A DNA stretch of 64,000 nt from Corynebacterium suicordis DSM 45110 (GTDB lineage Bacteria; Actinomycetota; Actinomycetes; Mycobacteriales; Mycobacteriaceae), in assembly GCF_015351405.1 (NCBI RefSeq), contig NZ_JADKMY010000003.1:248001-312000 (forward strand). The letters run 5' to 3'. The position numbers were made by a program, and so were the translations under genes. Shown here in pieces: positions 8,836 to 18,211 of this stretch (its first letter is position 1; each line of letters begins with the position of its first letter). Under the pieces are notes generated by a model, which worked only from the letters and a program-made list of their open reading frames with translations, did no database searches and had not been told where the DNA came from.

Positions 8836-11202
8836 ATGTTCAGCACTTGGGGCGACATCGCCTACCGCTTCCGCCGCATCATCCCCTTGGTGATTGTCGC
8901 TGCCATCGTGGCGCTCTTCGCCGTCTTCGGCACCCAGTTGGGCGATCGGATGAGCCAGGAGGGTTGGGATGATCCGCATTCCCAGTCCACCCGGGCAGCA
9001 GCCGTGGAACAAGAGGTTTTCGGGCGCGATGATTCCGGCGATGTGATCCTGCTGGTGCGCAGCGAGACCCCAGGTGGCGCGGTGACCGAAGAGGTCAAGC
9101 GCTCCATTTCCCAGCAGCTCGATGCGCTGCAGAAAGAGCACAGCGAAAACCTGGGGCCGATCAACAGCTTCTTCAACAATGGCCCCCGCCAGCTAGCCAA
9201 CGCGGATGGAACCGCCGCTTTTGCCTCCATCGCCATGGCAGGCACTGGCGAAGATGTGCTGAAGAATTACCGCGCGGTGGAAGATGATCTGCGCAACATC
9301 TCCGCTGATGGCGTGAGCGTGGAAGTAGCGGGCGCCACCGCTGTCTCCGGTGCGCTGGATGAAGGCATGTCCCACGATATTAAGCGCGCGGAGCTCATCG
9401 CCCTGCCCGCCGTGGGATTGCTGCTGCTGTTGGTGTTCGGCGGAGTCATCGCCGCGGGCATGCCACTGCTGGTGGGCGTACTGTCCATCATGGGTTCGGC
9501 TGGCGTGCTTTCGATCCTCGCGCAAACCACCCAGATCAACGTCTTCGCTCAATCCGTGGTGACCCTCCTGGGACTGGGATTGGCCATCGATTACGGCCTC
9601 TTCATGGTGTCCCGATTCCGCGAGGAGATGGCCGAAGGCAATGAAGTGCGCGTGGCCGTGAAAAACACCACCGCCACCGCCGGCAAGACCGTAGTGTTCA
9701 GTGCGCTGATGGTGGCAGTGGCCCTTTCCGGGTTGCTGATCTTCCCGCAGGCCTTCCTGAAATCCGTTGCCTACGGCGCCATGTCCGCCGTGGCCTTGGC
9801 CGCCATTCTTTCGGTTGCTGTGCTGCCCAGTATCTTCGCGATACTCGGGCCAAACATCGATAAGTGGGCCATCAAGAAGCAATCCCGCAAGCGTTCGGAA
9901 GTGGTCAACGGCGTGTGGGGCAAGATCCCTACTTTCGCCATGCGTCACTCCAAGGCCGTCACCCTGGTGCTGGTGGCAGGCCTGCTGGCCCTGGCCATCC
10001 CCCTGACCGGAATCAAGCTGGGTGGCCTCAATGAGACCTACCTGCCACCGAGCGAAACCACCCGCGTGGCTCAAGGCCATTTCGACGAAAGCTTCCCCAC
10101 CTTCCGCACGGATCCAGTCAAGCTGGTTATCCAGGGCGACCCTTCCGTGGTGAGCCAGGTGTACCAGCAGGCCAATCAGGTAGAGGGCCTCGTTGCTCCG
10201 TTCCAGGTCTCCCAGGCCACCAAGGACAACGTGACCGTGCTCTCCGCTGCCGTGGCGGATCGCAAGGACTACGGAGAAGTGGTCAATTACCTGCATGATC
10301 TCCGGGTCGATGGGGCCAACGTCATGGTCGCCGGCACCCCGGCGCTGGAAGTGGAATCCATCAACGCGCTCTTCGAGAAATTGCCGTGGATGCTCCTGTA
10401 CATCATGCTGGTGAGCTTCGTACTCATGGCGCTGATCTTCGGTTCCTTGATCATCCCCGCCAAGGCAGTCATCATGAACATCCTCGGCACGGGCGCCACC
10501 TTGGGCGTGCTGACCCTGCTGTTCGTGGAGGGTGTGGGCGCGGACTTCTTCAACTTCACCCCGGGCCCATTGATGAGCCCCGTCCTGGTGTTGATCGTGG
10601 CCATCATCTTCGGTTTGTCCACGGACTATGAGGTCTTCTTGGTCTCCCGCATGGTGGAGGCGCGCGCCCGCGGCGCCAGCACGGATCAGGCGATCCGCTT
10701 CGGTACCGCCACCACTGGTTCCATCATCACTGCCGCCGCACTCATCATGATCGTGGTCTGTGGCGCGTTCGGCTTCTCCAGCATCGTGATGATGAAATAC
10801 ATCGCCTTTGGCATGGTGATTGCCCTGATCCTGGATGCGACCATCATCCGCATGCTGCTGGTTCCGGCCGTGATGCACATGCTCCGGGAAGACAACTGGT
10901 GGGCGCCCAAGTGGGTCAAGTCCCTCAGCGAAAAGGTGGGGCACAACGAGAAGCTAGAATCCGCTCCAGCTGCGGCATCCGCAAAGTCCACCGCCGCCTC
11001 TACTTCCGCCTCCTCATCCTCAGCACCGCAGCGGCTCACCGTGGCTGAGCTGGCCGCTAACCGCGAACTGCGCGGCCGCGCGAACCGGGGCCAGCGGGCC
11101 ATCACCGCCCGCGATACCGAAGGCGGAGCGCTGGAGCACTCCCGCACCGTTCCATTCTCTGAACTCATGAAGCGAATGAACGACGAAGGTGGCGCCAAGT
11201 AG
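8836..11202 (+). CDS. MmpL/CmpL-family RND transporter, probable trehalose monomycolate exporter
   Basis: A 788-residue RND protein with two six-helix halves, each with a periplasmic domain. The proton-relay Asp-Tyr pairs that mark MmpL3 are present: GLAIDYGLF near residue 250 and GLSTDYEVF near residue 594. The C-terminal ~90 residues are a Ser/Ala-rich cytoplasmic tail. MmpL3 and its corynebacterial CmpL counterparts flip trehalose monomycolate to the periplasm, and its closeness to pks13 and fadD32 supports that substrate. The start ATG has a clear AAGGAG ribosome binding site. The stop overlaps the next gene by one base. Confidence 0.9.
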   Translation: MFSTWGDIAYRFRRIIPLVIVAAIVALFAVFGTQLGDRMSQEGWDDPHSQSTRAAAVEQEVFGRDDSGDVILLVRSETPGGAVTEEVKRSISQQLDALQKEHSENLGPINSFFNNGPRQLANADGTAAFASIAMAGTGEDVLKNYRAVEDDLRNISADGVSVEVAGATAVSGALDEGMSHDIKRAELIALPAVGLLLLLVFGGVIAAGMPLLVGVLSIMGSAGVLSILAQTTQINVFAQSVVTLLGLGLAIDYGLFMVSRFREEMAEGNEVRVAVKNTTATAGKTVVFSALMVAVALSGLLIFPQAFLKSVAYGAMSAVALAAILSVAVLPSIFAILGPNIDKWAIKKQSRKRSEVVNGVWGKIPTFAMRHSKAVTLVLVAGLLALAIPLTGIKLGGLNETYLPPSETTRVAQGHFDESFPTFRTDPVKLVIQGDPSVVSQVYQQANQVEGLVAPFQVSQATKDNVTVLSAAVADRKDYGEVVNYLHDLRVDGANVMVAGTPALEVESINALFEKLPWMLLYIMLVSFVLMALIFGSLIIPAKAVIMNILGTGATLGVLTLLFVEGVGADFFNFTPGPLMSPVLVLIVAIIFGLSTDYEVFLVSRMVEARARGASTDQAIRFGTATTGSIITAAALIMIVVCGAFGFSSIVMMKYIAFGMVIALILDATIIRMLLVPAVMHMLREDNWWAPKWVKSLSEKVGHNEKLESAPAAASAKSTAASTSASSSSAPQRLTVAELAANRELRGRANRGQRAITARDTEGGALEHSRTVPFSELMKRMNDEGGAK

Positions 11203-12281
11203 TGACTTGGCAGAAACTCCGCCACTATTCCCGGACCAAGCGCGCCCAAAGCATCTTCGTCCTCGCGATCTTGGGTGCCATCGCGTTCATCGCGCGAGAT
11301 CACATGCACTTCATCGGCGATGGTTGGCGAGAGCTCAAAAGCGCTGATCTGAAGTGGATTCTGATCGCCGCGGGCTTCTCCCTGCTCTCCATGGCAGCGC
11401 AGGCGGAAGTGATGGTGGTGCTGCTGCGCAGTGCGGGAGTCAACGTCAAGCGACGAGCCGTGAACGTGCTGGGCTTGGCAGCCAATGCGTGGAGCGCGTC
11501 CTTCCCCGGCGGGCCAGCGCTCAGCGCGGCAATGATCTTCCGCGAGCAGATGAAGTGGGGAGCCACCCCGGTCATCGCCAGCTGGTACATGATTCTCTCC
11601 GGTGCACTGGCCGGAGCGGGCATGGCCATCTTGGCCATCGGCAGCGTGTTCTTCTTGGGGCTCACGGTTAAACCACTCACCCTGGCTCTCTCCGTACTGG
11701 GATTGCTGGTGGTGGCGGTGATCACCAATTGGGTGGCCACGCACACGCAGAAAGTGGAAACCTGGCTGATCGCCCGCTCCCGTGCGTTTAACCGCTGGCG
11801 CGGGCGTCCGGAAGATCGCTTCACGCAACCCATTGAATCCTTTACTAATCAGCTCTCCGCGGTGGAACTCAGGTTGAGCCGTCTAACCCTGGCCATCTTC
11901 TACTCGATGATGAACTGGATTCTAGAGATCGTTTGCTTGCTGGCCTGCATCATGGCTATTGGCGGGGAGCCACCCATCGCCGGCGTGGTGCTCAGTTTCC
12001 TCGCATCCAAATTGGTGGGGCAAGCCCAGATCACTCCCGGCGGTCTGGGACCTGTGGACGTGGCGCTGACCACCACGCTGGTGGGTCTGGCCGCGATGAC
12101 CTCCGTGCATGCCTTCGCCGCTGTGCTGGTCTACCGCATGGTGAACTTCGTGGGACTGACCCTGCTGGGATGGATTGTGTACTTCGGTGCCAAGCTCGCG
12201 CGCCCGGTGCTGGACACCACCCCAGTGCGGGAGGAACCGCAAGGGGTTCAGGTTGGCGTCGAGAAAAAAGAAAATTCTTGA
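11202..12281 (+). CDS. YbhN/UPF0104-type membrane protein (lysylphosphatidylglycerol synthase TM region-like)
   Basis: A 359-residue polytopic protein with about eight hydrophobic segments. It matches the membrane-only flippase-like part of MprF proteins (YbhN/UPF0104), without the aminoacyltransferase domain. The GTG start at 11202 uses the last base of the MmpL stop, so the two are translationally coupled. A GGPALSAA motif (~residue 103) and QAQITPGGLGPVD (~residue 274) are the family's conserved loops. Coupling to an MmpL3-like pump suggests a role in mycolate lipid traffic (inference). The end encodes a basic tail carrying one copy of the dispersed GGCGTCG motif. Confidence 0.82.
   Translation: MTWQKLRHYSRTKRAQSIFVLAILGAIAFIARDHMHFIGDGWRELKSADLKWILIAAGFSLLSMAAQAEVMVVLLRSAGVNVKRRAVNVLGLAANAWSASFPGGPALSAAMIFREQMKWGATPVIASWYMILSGALAGAGMAILAIGSVFFLGLTVKPLTLALSVLGLLVVAVITNWVATHTQKVETWLIARSRAFNRWRGRPEDRFTQPIESFTNQLSAVELRLSRLTLAIFYSMMNWILEIVCLLACIMAIGGEPPIAGVVLSFLASKLVGQAQITPGGLGPVDVALTTTLVGLAAMTSVHAFAAVLVYRMVNFVGLTLLGWIVYFGAKLARPVLDTTPVREEPQGVQVGVEKKENS
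12255..12276 (+). other. Representative copy of dispersed GGCGTCG-plus-purine-tail motif
   Basis: GGCGTCG followed by an A-rich tail. Plus-strand copies start at 2536, 12255, 21560, 34637, 37627, 46743 and 50936. Minus-strand copies have cores at 6761-6767, 19814-19820, 33563-33569, 35770-35776, 42448-42454, 49453-49459, 49794-49800, 53806-53812 and 55320-55326. Several are preceded by GGTT, GGTG or GTGT. No function is known to me; see findings. Confidence 0.6.
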
Positions 12282-12311
12282 GGTCTTGCCGGTTGGCTCT
12301 ACAATGACCCC

Positions 12312-12719
12312 ATGACTGTCTCCGCCGCACCACTTCCATCGCGCAGCAAATCCGCTGTCACTGCCGTGATTTGTGATTTGGTGGCCATCGCCGCGTTTGC
12401 CCTGTTCGCATGCATCGCTCACCAGAGCGCGGAGGCTCCCCTGAACTTCCTCAGCTGGCTGAATACCGCGTGGCCGTTCTGGCTGGGCGCGCTGGCTGCA
12501 TGGTTGCTGCTGTGGTTCGGATTTCTGGGTGGACGTTCGGGCCATGAGCTCTCCTCGGCACTGCCGGTGTGGCTGGGAACCGTGCTGGCGGGGCTGGGCG
12601 TGTGGACTCTGCGCAATGGCGAGCTTCCGCACTGGTCATTCGTGATCGTGGCCTGCACGGTGAGTGCGCTGCTGCTGTGGGGATGGCGAGCCGTGGGGCG
12701 CTTGATAGCTAAGCCTTAG
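12312..12719 (+). CDS. DUF3054 family membrane protein
   Basis: A 135-residue protein with four hydrophobic helices and a CDLVAIAAFAL-type N-terminal motif, typical of DUF3054. No function is established. It starts 30 nt after the YbhN-type gene on the same strand, so it is probably the third gene of the MmpL operon. Confidence 0.85.
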   Translation: MTVSAAPLPSRSKSAVTAVICDLVAIAAFALFACIAHQSAEAPLNFLSWLNTAWPFWLGALAAWLLLWFGFLGGRSGHELSSALPVWLGTVLAGLGVWTLRNGELPHWSFVIVACTVSALLLWGWRAVGRLIAKP

Positions 12720-12857
12720 TCGTTTCCCGCACACTCCTCGTTCACCTGATGTGCACATTGAGTCCAGTAATCATTCACTCCGGTGCAATAACGTTTACTT
12801 CGTTCAAGACGATGACGCACCGCCCACAACCGGTGCACCTGTGACTAGGAGTTCTCA
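12720..12857 (+). promoter_or_regulatory. phoX upstream region
   Basis: A 138-nt gap before phoX. It contains GTTCAC (12740), ATTCAC (12773), GTTTAC (12793) and GTTCAA (12802), a loose set of direct repeats of the kind read by OmpR/PhoB-type response regulators, and CCGGTGCA twice. The ribosome binding site AGGAG lies just before the start. Control by phosphate starvation is an inference from the gene. Confidence 0.35.
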
Positions 12858-14960
12858 ATGGGTCTCAAGGGCCGTAATTTGCTGGCTAAGATGGATTTCC
12901 GTTCTAGCCGTTCCCACCGGACATGCATCTACAAGTGCGGCGACGCCTGCAGCAAGCCAGTCCCCAACACGTCCGATAACGCTTACTTCGGCGACCTCAT
13001 GGAGCGCGCATTCACCCGCCGCTCCGCCCTCCGCACCGGTGGCGCCGCTGTGGTCACCGTGGGTGGCGCGTCCTTCATCGCCGCGTGCTCGGATAATGGC
13101 AATGGGCTCGACGCCAACTCCTCCGAAGCAGCCGGTTCCTCCAGCGCTGCTGCTGATGTTCCCACCCCACAGGGCCTGAACTTCGAGATGGTCGCACCCA
13201 ACACCGAAGATGCAATTACGGTTCCCAAGGGATATTCCAACGATGTTGTCATCCGCTGGGGCGACAAGGTCGTAGAGGGTGCGGGCGAGTGGTCCGTAGA
13301 CAACCAGAACGTGGAAGATGCCAAGCGCCAGTACGGCTTCAACAACGACTTCGCAGCCCTGCTGCCGATCGAAGGTCAGAAGAACCACTTCCTGCTGGTT
13401 TCCAATCACGAATACACCACCCCGCAGCAGATGTTCCGTGGCTACGATGCGGAAAACCCCACCGAAGAACAGGTCATGATCGAAATGGCCAACCACGGAC
13501 TCTCCGTGGTTGAGGTTGAGGGTAACGACAAGGACGGTCGCCTCAAGCCAGTGATGGGCAAGTACAACCGCCGCATCCACGGCCACACCCCATTCGAACT
13601 GCGCGGTCCCATCGTTGGTCACGACCTGGTCAAGACCACCAAGGACCCCGAAGGAAAAATCGTTGAGGGCACGTTTAACAACTGCTCCGGCGGTGTGACC
13701 CCATGGGGAACCATCCTTTCTGGTGAAGAAAATGTGGATCAGTACTTCGCCGGTGGCGAAGAGGTCAAGGATGAGGCAGCTCGCAAGCGCTTCAAGCGCT
13801 ACGGCATCGAGGATGCAGAAACCGCCCGCAAGTGGGAGCGCTTCGAGGACCGCTGGGATGTTCGCAAGGAACCCAACGAGCCACACCGCTTCAATTACGT
13901 GGTGGAGATCAACCCTTGGGATCCACAGTCCACTCCCGTCAAGCACACCGCCCTGGGCCGCTTCAAGCACGAAGGCTCCAACATTCACGTAACCAGCGAT
14001 GGTTCCGTGGTGGCATACACCGGCGATGACACTCGTTTCGAGTACCTCTACAAGTTCGTCTCCTCCCGCAAGATCCGCTCCGGCAACACCCCTGAGGATC
14101 GCGCAGAGAACATGAAGATCCTGGACGAAGGCACCCTGTACGTGGCTGCCTTCCAGGGCAATTCAGATGACTTCTCCGAGTCCGGCAAGCTTCCGGAAGA
14201 CGGCGCATACGATGGCGACGGCGAATGGAAGAAGCTGGTCACGGTCAAGGCCGATGGTTCCGCTGAGTCCCACATCGACGGAATGTCCGCTGAGGAAGTA
14301 ATCGTCTTCACCCGCCTGGCAGGCGACAAGGCAGGCGCCACCAAGATGGACCGCCCAGAAGATGTTGAGCCACACCCAACCACCGGCAAGGTCTACGCTG
14401 CACTGACCAACAACGAGTACCGCGGTGCGAACCGCGAGGGCAAGAACGATGCTCCGATCGCTGAGTGGGCTCCGATCCAGGAGAACAAGAACGGCATGGT
14501 TCTGGAGCTCGATGATGAGCACACCGGTGAGAAGTTCAAGTGGGACCTGCTGCTGGTCTGTGGCGATCCCGAGGCAGCTGAGACCTACTTCGGTGGCTTT
14601 GATAAGTCCAAGGTCTCCCCGATCTCCTGCCCGGACAACCTGACCTTCGATTCCTTCGGCAACCTGTGGATCTCCACCGACGGCAACGCGCTGGACTCCA
14701 ACGATGGTCTCTTCGCTGTGGCTCTCGAGGGCGATGCCCGCGGCTTGACCAAGCAGTTCCTCACCGTGCCAGCAGGCGCAGAGACCTGTGGTCCGATCGT
14801 CTTCGAAAAGCGCGTGCTGGTTAACGTTCAGCACCCAGGTGAAGATGATGAAGCCAGCGTGGAAAACACCACCTCCCACTGGCCAGATGGCGGTAACTCT
14901 CTGGCTCGCCCAGCCACCGTGGTGGCATGGAAGGATGACTTCGGCACCATCGGTGCTTAA
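12858..14960 (+). CDS. phoX: PhoX-family (DUF839) alkaline phosphatase, Tat-exported lipoprotein candidate
   Basis: A calcium/iron-type PhoX phosphatase predicted to release phosphate from organic esters outside the membrane. The 700-residue protein has an N-terminal segment with CxxxC-like cysteines, then a twin-arginine motif (RRSALRT, residues 54-60), a hydrophobic stretch and Cys77 in FIAAC, which could be a lipobox. The rest has conserved PhoX loops such as NCSGGVTPWGTILSGEEN (near residue 275) and the C-terminal CPDNLTFDSFGNLW. The ATG at 12858 is preceded by AGGAG. It is probably separate from the MmpL operon and is followed by tandem repeats and a terminator. Confidence 0.9.
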   Translation: MGLKGRNLLAKMDFRSSRSHRTCIYKCGDACSKPVPNTSDNAYFGDLMERAFTRRSALRTGGAAVVTVGGASFIAACSDNGNGLDANSSEAAGSSSAAADVPTPQGLNFEMVAPNTEDAITVPKGYSNDVVIRWGDKVVEGAGEWSVDNQNVEDAKRQYGFNNDFAALLPIEGQKNHFLLVSNHEYTTPQQMFRGYDAENPTEEQVMIEMANHGLSVVEVEGNDKDGRLKPVMGKYNRRIHGHTPFELRGPIVGHDLVKTTKDPEGKIVEGTFNNCSGGVTPWGTILSGEENVDQYFAGGEEVKDEAARKRFKRYGIEDAETARKWERFEDRWDVRKEPNEPHRFNYVVEINPWDPQSTPVKHTALGRFKHEGSNIHVTSDGSVVAYTGDDTRFEYLYKFVSSRKIRSGNTPEDRAENMKILDEGTLYVAAFQGNSDDFSESGKLPEDGAYDGDGEWKKLVTVKADGSAESHIDGMSAEEVIVFTRLAGDKAGATKMDRPEDVEPHPTTGKVYAALTNNEYRGANREGKNDAPIAEWAPIQENKNGMVLELDDEHTGEKFKWDLLLVCGDPEAAETYFGGFDKSKVSPISCPDNLTFDSFGNLWISTDGNALDSNDGLFAVALEGDARGLTKQFLTVPAGAETCGPIVFEKRVLVNVQHPGEDDEASVENTTSHWPDGGNSLARPATVVAWKDDFGTIGA

Positions 14961-14978
14961 GTTTTCCTCAAGTGACTC

Positions 14979-15014
14979 AGTTCTCTTGAGCGCTTAAGTT
15001 CTCTTGAGCGTTTA
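14979..15014. repeat. Two tandem 18-bp repeats downstream of phoX
   Basis: Units 14979-14996 and 14997-15014 share AGTTCTCTTGAGCG and differ at one base. They sit just before the phoX terminator. No role is apparent. Confidence 0.7.
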
Positions 15015-15021
15015 AACCCCA

Positions 15022-15054
15022 GCCCGCTTTCGGTGATTAACACCGGGAGCGGGC
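15022..15054 (+). terminator. Terminator downstream of phoX
   Basis: GCCCGCT (15022-15028) pairs with AGCGGGC (15048-15054), with an inner CGGTG/CACCG stem. It ends 12 nt before the MFS start. Confidence 0.6.
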
Positions 15055-15066
15055 ACACTTGTAGGC

Positions 15067-16308
15067 ATGGCTACTGGCACCCCGCAGCACGACGATCACG
15101 CCGCCGACGGTCTCAAGCCCGCAGACCCGGGCTACCGTCGCGCGATGATCGGCGCGCTCTGCGCGGGCTTGGCCTCCTATAACGCCCTGTATGCCACGCA
15201 AGCAGTGCTGCCCAATCTGTCCAGCTCCTTCGGCATCAACCCCACCACCGCCGCCCTCACGGTGAGCGCCACCACGGGTGCTTTGGCGCTGGCAGTGATT
15301 CCCACCAGCATTCTCAGTGAAAGATTTGGTCGACGCCGCGTCATCCAAATCTCAGTCCTCGCCACCACCGCTATCTCTCTTCTGCTGGCCCTGATGCCAT
15401 CAATTGGTTCGCTCATCGCGTTGCGTGCACTACAGGGAATCGCGATCGCCGGGGTGCCGGCGGTGGCGATGGCCTACCTCTCGGAGGAGATCAGCTCCCG
15501 CCACTTATCCAAGGTGATGGGTTTTTATATCGCGGGTAACACGCTGGGCGGGTTGATTGGGCGCCTCATCCCCGGCACCGCGCTGGAGTTCTTCGAATGG
15601 CGCGGCGCGGTACTATCCGGGGCGATCTTCGCTTTTCTCTCGGCGATTCTCACCGCCGTGATCCTCCCCGGGCAGCGTAATTTCCAGCCCAAGCAGATCA
15701 CGTGGTCTCACGAGTTTTCAGCCCTGCGCGGGCACTTGCGTAACCCCACACTCATCAAGCTATTCCTGCTGCCATTCCTGATGATGGGCGCGTTCGTGTC
15801 CCTGTACAACTACCTGGGTTACCGACTCGTCAGCGATTTTGGTCTGCCCAGCTCACTGGCCGCTTTTGTCTTCATCCTGTACCTCTCCGGCACATGGTCC
15901 TCTGCCCGGGCAGGAACCTACATCAAGAACTTCGGGCGCGGAGCGGTGCTCACGTGTTCCCTGCTTCTGGCTGTTGCCGGATTACTGCTCCTGCTCACGC
16001 CATGGCTGTGGGCCACATTGATGGGCACGCTGCTGTTCACCGCGTCATTTTTCGCAGCGCACTCCACGGCCAGCTCATGGGTGGGCCTAGCGGCCACCTC
16101 GGATCGAGCTGAAGCTTCCAGCATGTACATCCTCAGCTATTACCTGGGCTCTTCGATCCTCGGCTGGGTATCGGGATTCTTCTTCCACCATGGATGGATC
16201 ACGCTCATTGCCTGGCTGGGCAGCTTGTTCGTGATTGCTTTTGGCGTCGCCCTCACACTCCACCGACCACGGTGGACCCACGCGCCCCACCACGGGCACG
16301 TCAACTAG
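15067..16308 (+). CDS. MFS transporter (YnfM-like)
   Basis: A 413-residue major facilitator with about 12 membrane segments. The first-half loop motif is visible as SERFGRRRVIQ near residue 80, and the N-terminal YNALYATQAVLP stretch resembles YnfM/arabinose-efflux-type members. The substrate is not predictable. The stop codon overlaps the stop of the convergent acyl-CoA synthetase: both TAG codons share the four bases CTAG at 16305-16308. Confidence 0.85.
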   Translation: MATGTPQHDDHAADGLKPADPGYRRAMIGALCAGLASYNALYATQAVLPNLSSSFGINPTTAALTVSATTGALALAVIPTSILSERFGRRRVIQISVLATTAISLLLALMPSIGSLIALRALQGIAIAGVPAVAMAYLSEEISSRHLSKVMGFYIAGNTLGGLIGRLIPGTALEFFEWRGAVLSGAIFAFLSAILTAVILPGQRNFQPKQITWSHEFSALRGHLRNPTLIKLFLLPFLMMGAFVSLYNYLGYRLVSDFGLPSSLAAFVFILYLSGTWSSARAGTYIKNFGRGAVLTCSLLLAVAGLLLLLTPWLWATLMGTLLFTASFFAAHSTASSWVGLAATSDRAEASSMYILSYYLGSSILGWVSGFFFHHGWITLIAWLGSLFVIAFGVALTLHRPRWTHAPHHGHVN

Positions 16309-18017
16309 CCCACGGGCAGCTCGCGAGGCATGACCTTGCCAGTCGGGTTACGTGGCAGGCGATCCATGAAGACCACGTCACGAGGAACGGCTGGTTCCAA
16401 CAGGTTCTCGCGGACCCACTGCTGGATGGACTCTTCGGTCAGCGCTTCACCCTCTGGGGTTTCATCGCGCACCACCCACAGCTTGATGCGCTGGAAGGTC
16501 TCCTCGTCCTCCACGCCCTTGGCGTAGAGATCGCGGATGCCCGGCATGGAGAAGAGCACTTCTTCCACGCTGCGTGGGTAGACGTTTTCGCCGCCGACGA
16601 TGATCATGTCGTCCGCACGGCCCAATACGAACAGACGGCCCTCTTCATCGAGGTAACCGCGGTCGCCCACCTCGAGCAGTCCGCGCTGCTCCACCATTTT
16701 GTCTCGCTCATTGGTGTAGTTGCGCATACTCATGATTCCGCGGCAGTAGATCCGGCCCACTTCATTGGGGCCAAGGGACTTGCCGTTCTCGTCCAGAATC
16801 CTCAAGCGCACACCGGCCACAGCCTTGCCCACTGTGGCTGGATTGGTTGCCATTTCTTGGGCATCTGCAACGGTAGCCACAGAGTTTTCCGTAGAGCCGT
16901 AGAAGTTGCGCACCACGGGGCCGAACTGCTCAATCAGCCCGCTCACCAGGTCCTCGTGCATCACGTTGCCGGAGGAGACGATGAATTCCAGTGGCTGGAT
17001 ATCGTAATCACCCTGCTGGGCCACCTTCAGCTGCTCCTTGATGAAGATGGGAGAGGTGACGATGGCATCACACTTGTATTTCTGCAGGTCTTCCATTGCC
17101 TGTACGGGATCGAACTTACGGCGGAAAACCACCGTGGAGCGGTGCGCAAACAAGATGTTGACGTTAGCCCAGCCCCAGCTGTGGAACAGCGAGGCAGTCT
17201 GCTGCACGGTCAGGTTAGCTTTCCAACCAATGCGCGGAATGATGGAAATGACCGGAATCGGGATGATCGGCTCCCGGTGGCGCACACCCTTTGGCGTGCC
17301 GGACGTGCCAGAGCTCATGATCACGATGCTGCCCTGCGGTGGCCGGCGGGGAAGCTTTACTTCCTTTGCGCTCGGCGCACTATCGATCACTTGCTGGAAG
17401 GTCTTCCAGCCAGGGTTTGCTCCCTGCGGGTTCTGCAAATCCTCCGCGTGCGCGATGACTACTTCGCTTTCATCCCAATCCGCAGGCAGATGATGGGCAA
17501 ATTCCTCGTCAAGGAAAATTGCGTCCAATTCATGCTCACGAATGGATTCTTTGAGCTGATTCGAAGAGCTTGCCACATTCAGCAGGTAAATCGAGGCTCC
17601 GGAAAAGCCCTTTGCAGCCAGGATCATCGGAATCATGCGGGAATTGCGGGCCATCACGCCCACGCGCCCGTTCTTATCGATGCCCTTGGAGAGGAACACC
17701 CGTGCCAAGGCTTGGGCATCATCGCGCAGCTCGCTATAGGTGATCTCTCCCATGTCATCGATGATGGCCGTGCGGTCGGGATCAGCGTACGCCGCGTACC
17801 AAACCTGCCGGGCACACGTGAAGCCGTAGCGTCCGATGCCTCCCCACAGCATCACCTTTCCCCATGGCCCGGTGCCCTGCACAACCACGCCGGAGCGCAG
17901 CACACCCCAGATGCCGGTTGCCACGGTAGCGACATCTAGCGCTATCCCTTCAACACTGTAAGCTGCGCTTTTTGCGCGATTCAACACGTTCGAGATGCCG
18001 GAAGTTCCAATAGCCAC
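16305..18017 (-). CDS. Long-chain acyl-CoA synthetase (AMP-binding, FadD type)
   Basis: Activates fatty acids through an acyl-adenylate to acyl-CoA. The 570-residue protein has SSGTSGTPKGVRH near residue 231 (AMP/ATP P-loop), FYGSTEN near 366 (A5), GDRGYLDEEGRLFVLGRADDMI (A7-A8) and a C-terminal PRNPTGKVMPREL (A10 lysine), so it looks active. It starts at GTG 18017 with GAGGGAAA upstream. It lies downstream of accD3 on the same strand, the position of the fadD2-like gene in related genomes, so it may feed C16-C18 acyl chains to Pks13 or AccD3 (inference). Confidence 0.9.
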   Translation of the reverse strand: MAIGTSGISNVLNRAKSAAYSVEGIALDVATVATGIWGVLRSGVVVQGTGPWGKVMLWGGIGRYGFTCARQVWYAAYADPDRTAIIDDMGEITYSELRDDAQALARVFLSKGIDKNGRVGVMARNSRMIPMILAAKGFSGASIYLLNVASSSNQLKESIREHELDAIFLDEEFAHHLPADWDESEVVIAHAEDLQNPQGANPGWKTFQQVIDSAPSAKEVKLPRRPPQGSIVIMSSGTSGTPKGVRHREPIIPIPVISIIPRIGWKANLTVQQTASLFHSWGWANVNILFAHRSTVVFRRKFDPVQAMEDLQKYKCDAIVTSPIFIKEQLKVAQQGDYDIQPLEFIVSSGNVMHEDLVSGLIEQFGPVVRNFYGSTENSVATVADAQEMATNPATVGKAVAGVRLRILDENGKSLGPNEVGRIYCRGIMSMRNYTNERDKMVEQRGLLEVGDRGYLDEEGRLFVLGRADDMIIVGGENVYPRSVEEVLFSMPGIRDLYAKGVEDEETFQRIKLWVVRDETPEGEALTEESIQQWVRENLLEPAVPRDVVFMDRLPRNPTGKVMPRELPVG

Positions 18018-18211
18018 AGAAAAATTTCCCTCTTGCAGACGTCAGTTCAAAGTCTTTAAGTTTAACGATTTTGTCTAGAAAAGTGTTACCGGGGCAAACT
18101 ATCCCACAGCACGTTTCTCAGCGGCTCCTTAACTGAATTTGGCGCATTTTGGCCGCTCACCACCAAACTCGCCAGCGCACGCCGCCGAACTCCCCCCCCG
18201 GGGAAATCCCC

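Noticed and set aside
9193..10944. 583-residue minus-strand reading frame over the MmpL gene
   Set aside because: His/Gln/Gly-rich shadow with no recognisable domain; the plus strand encodes a complete RND transporter.
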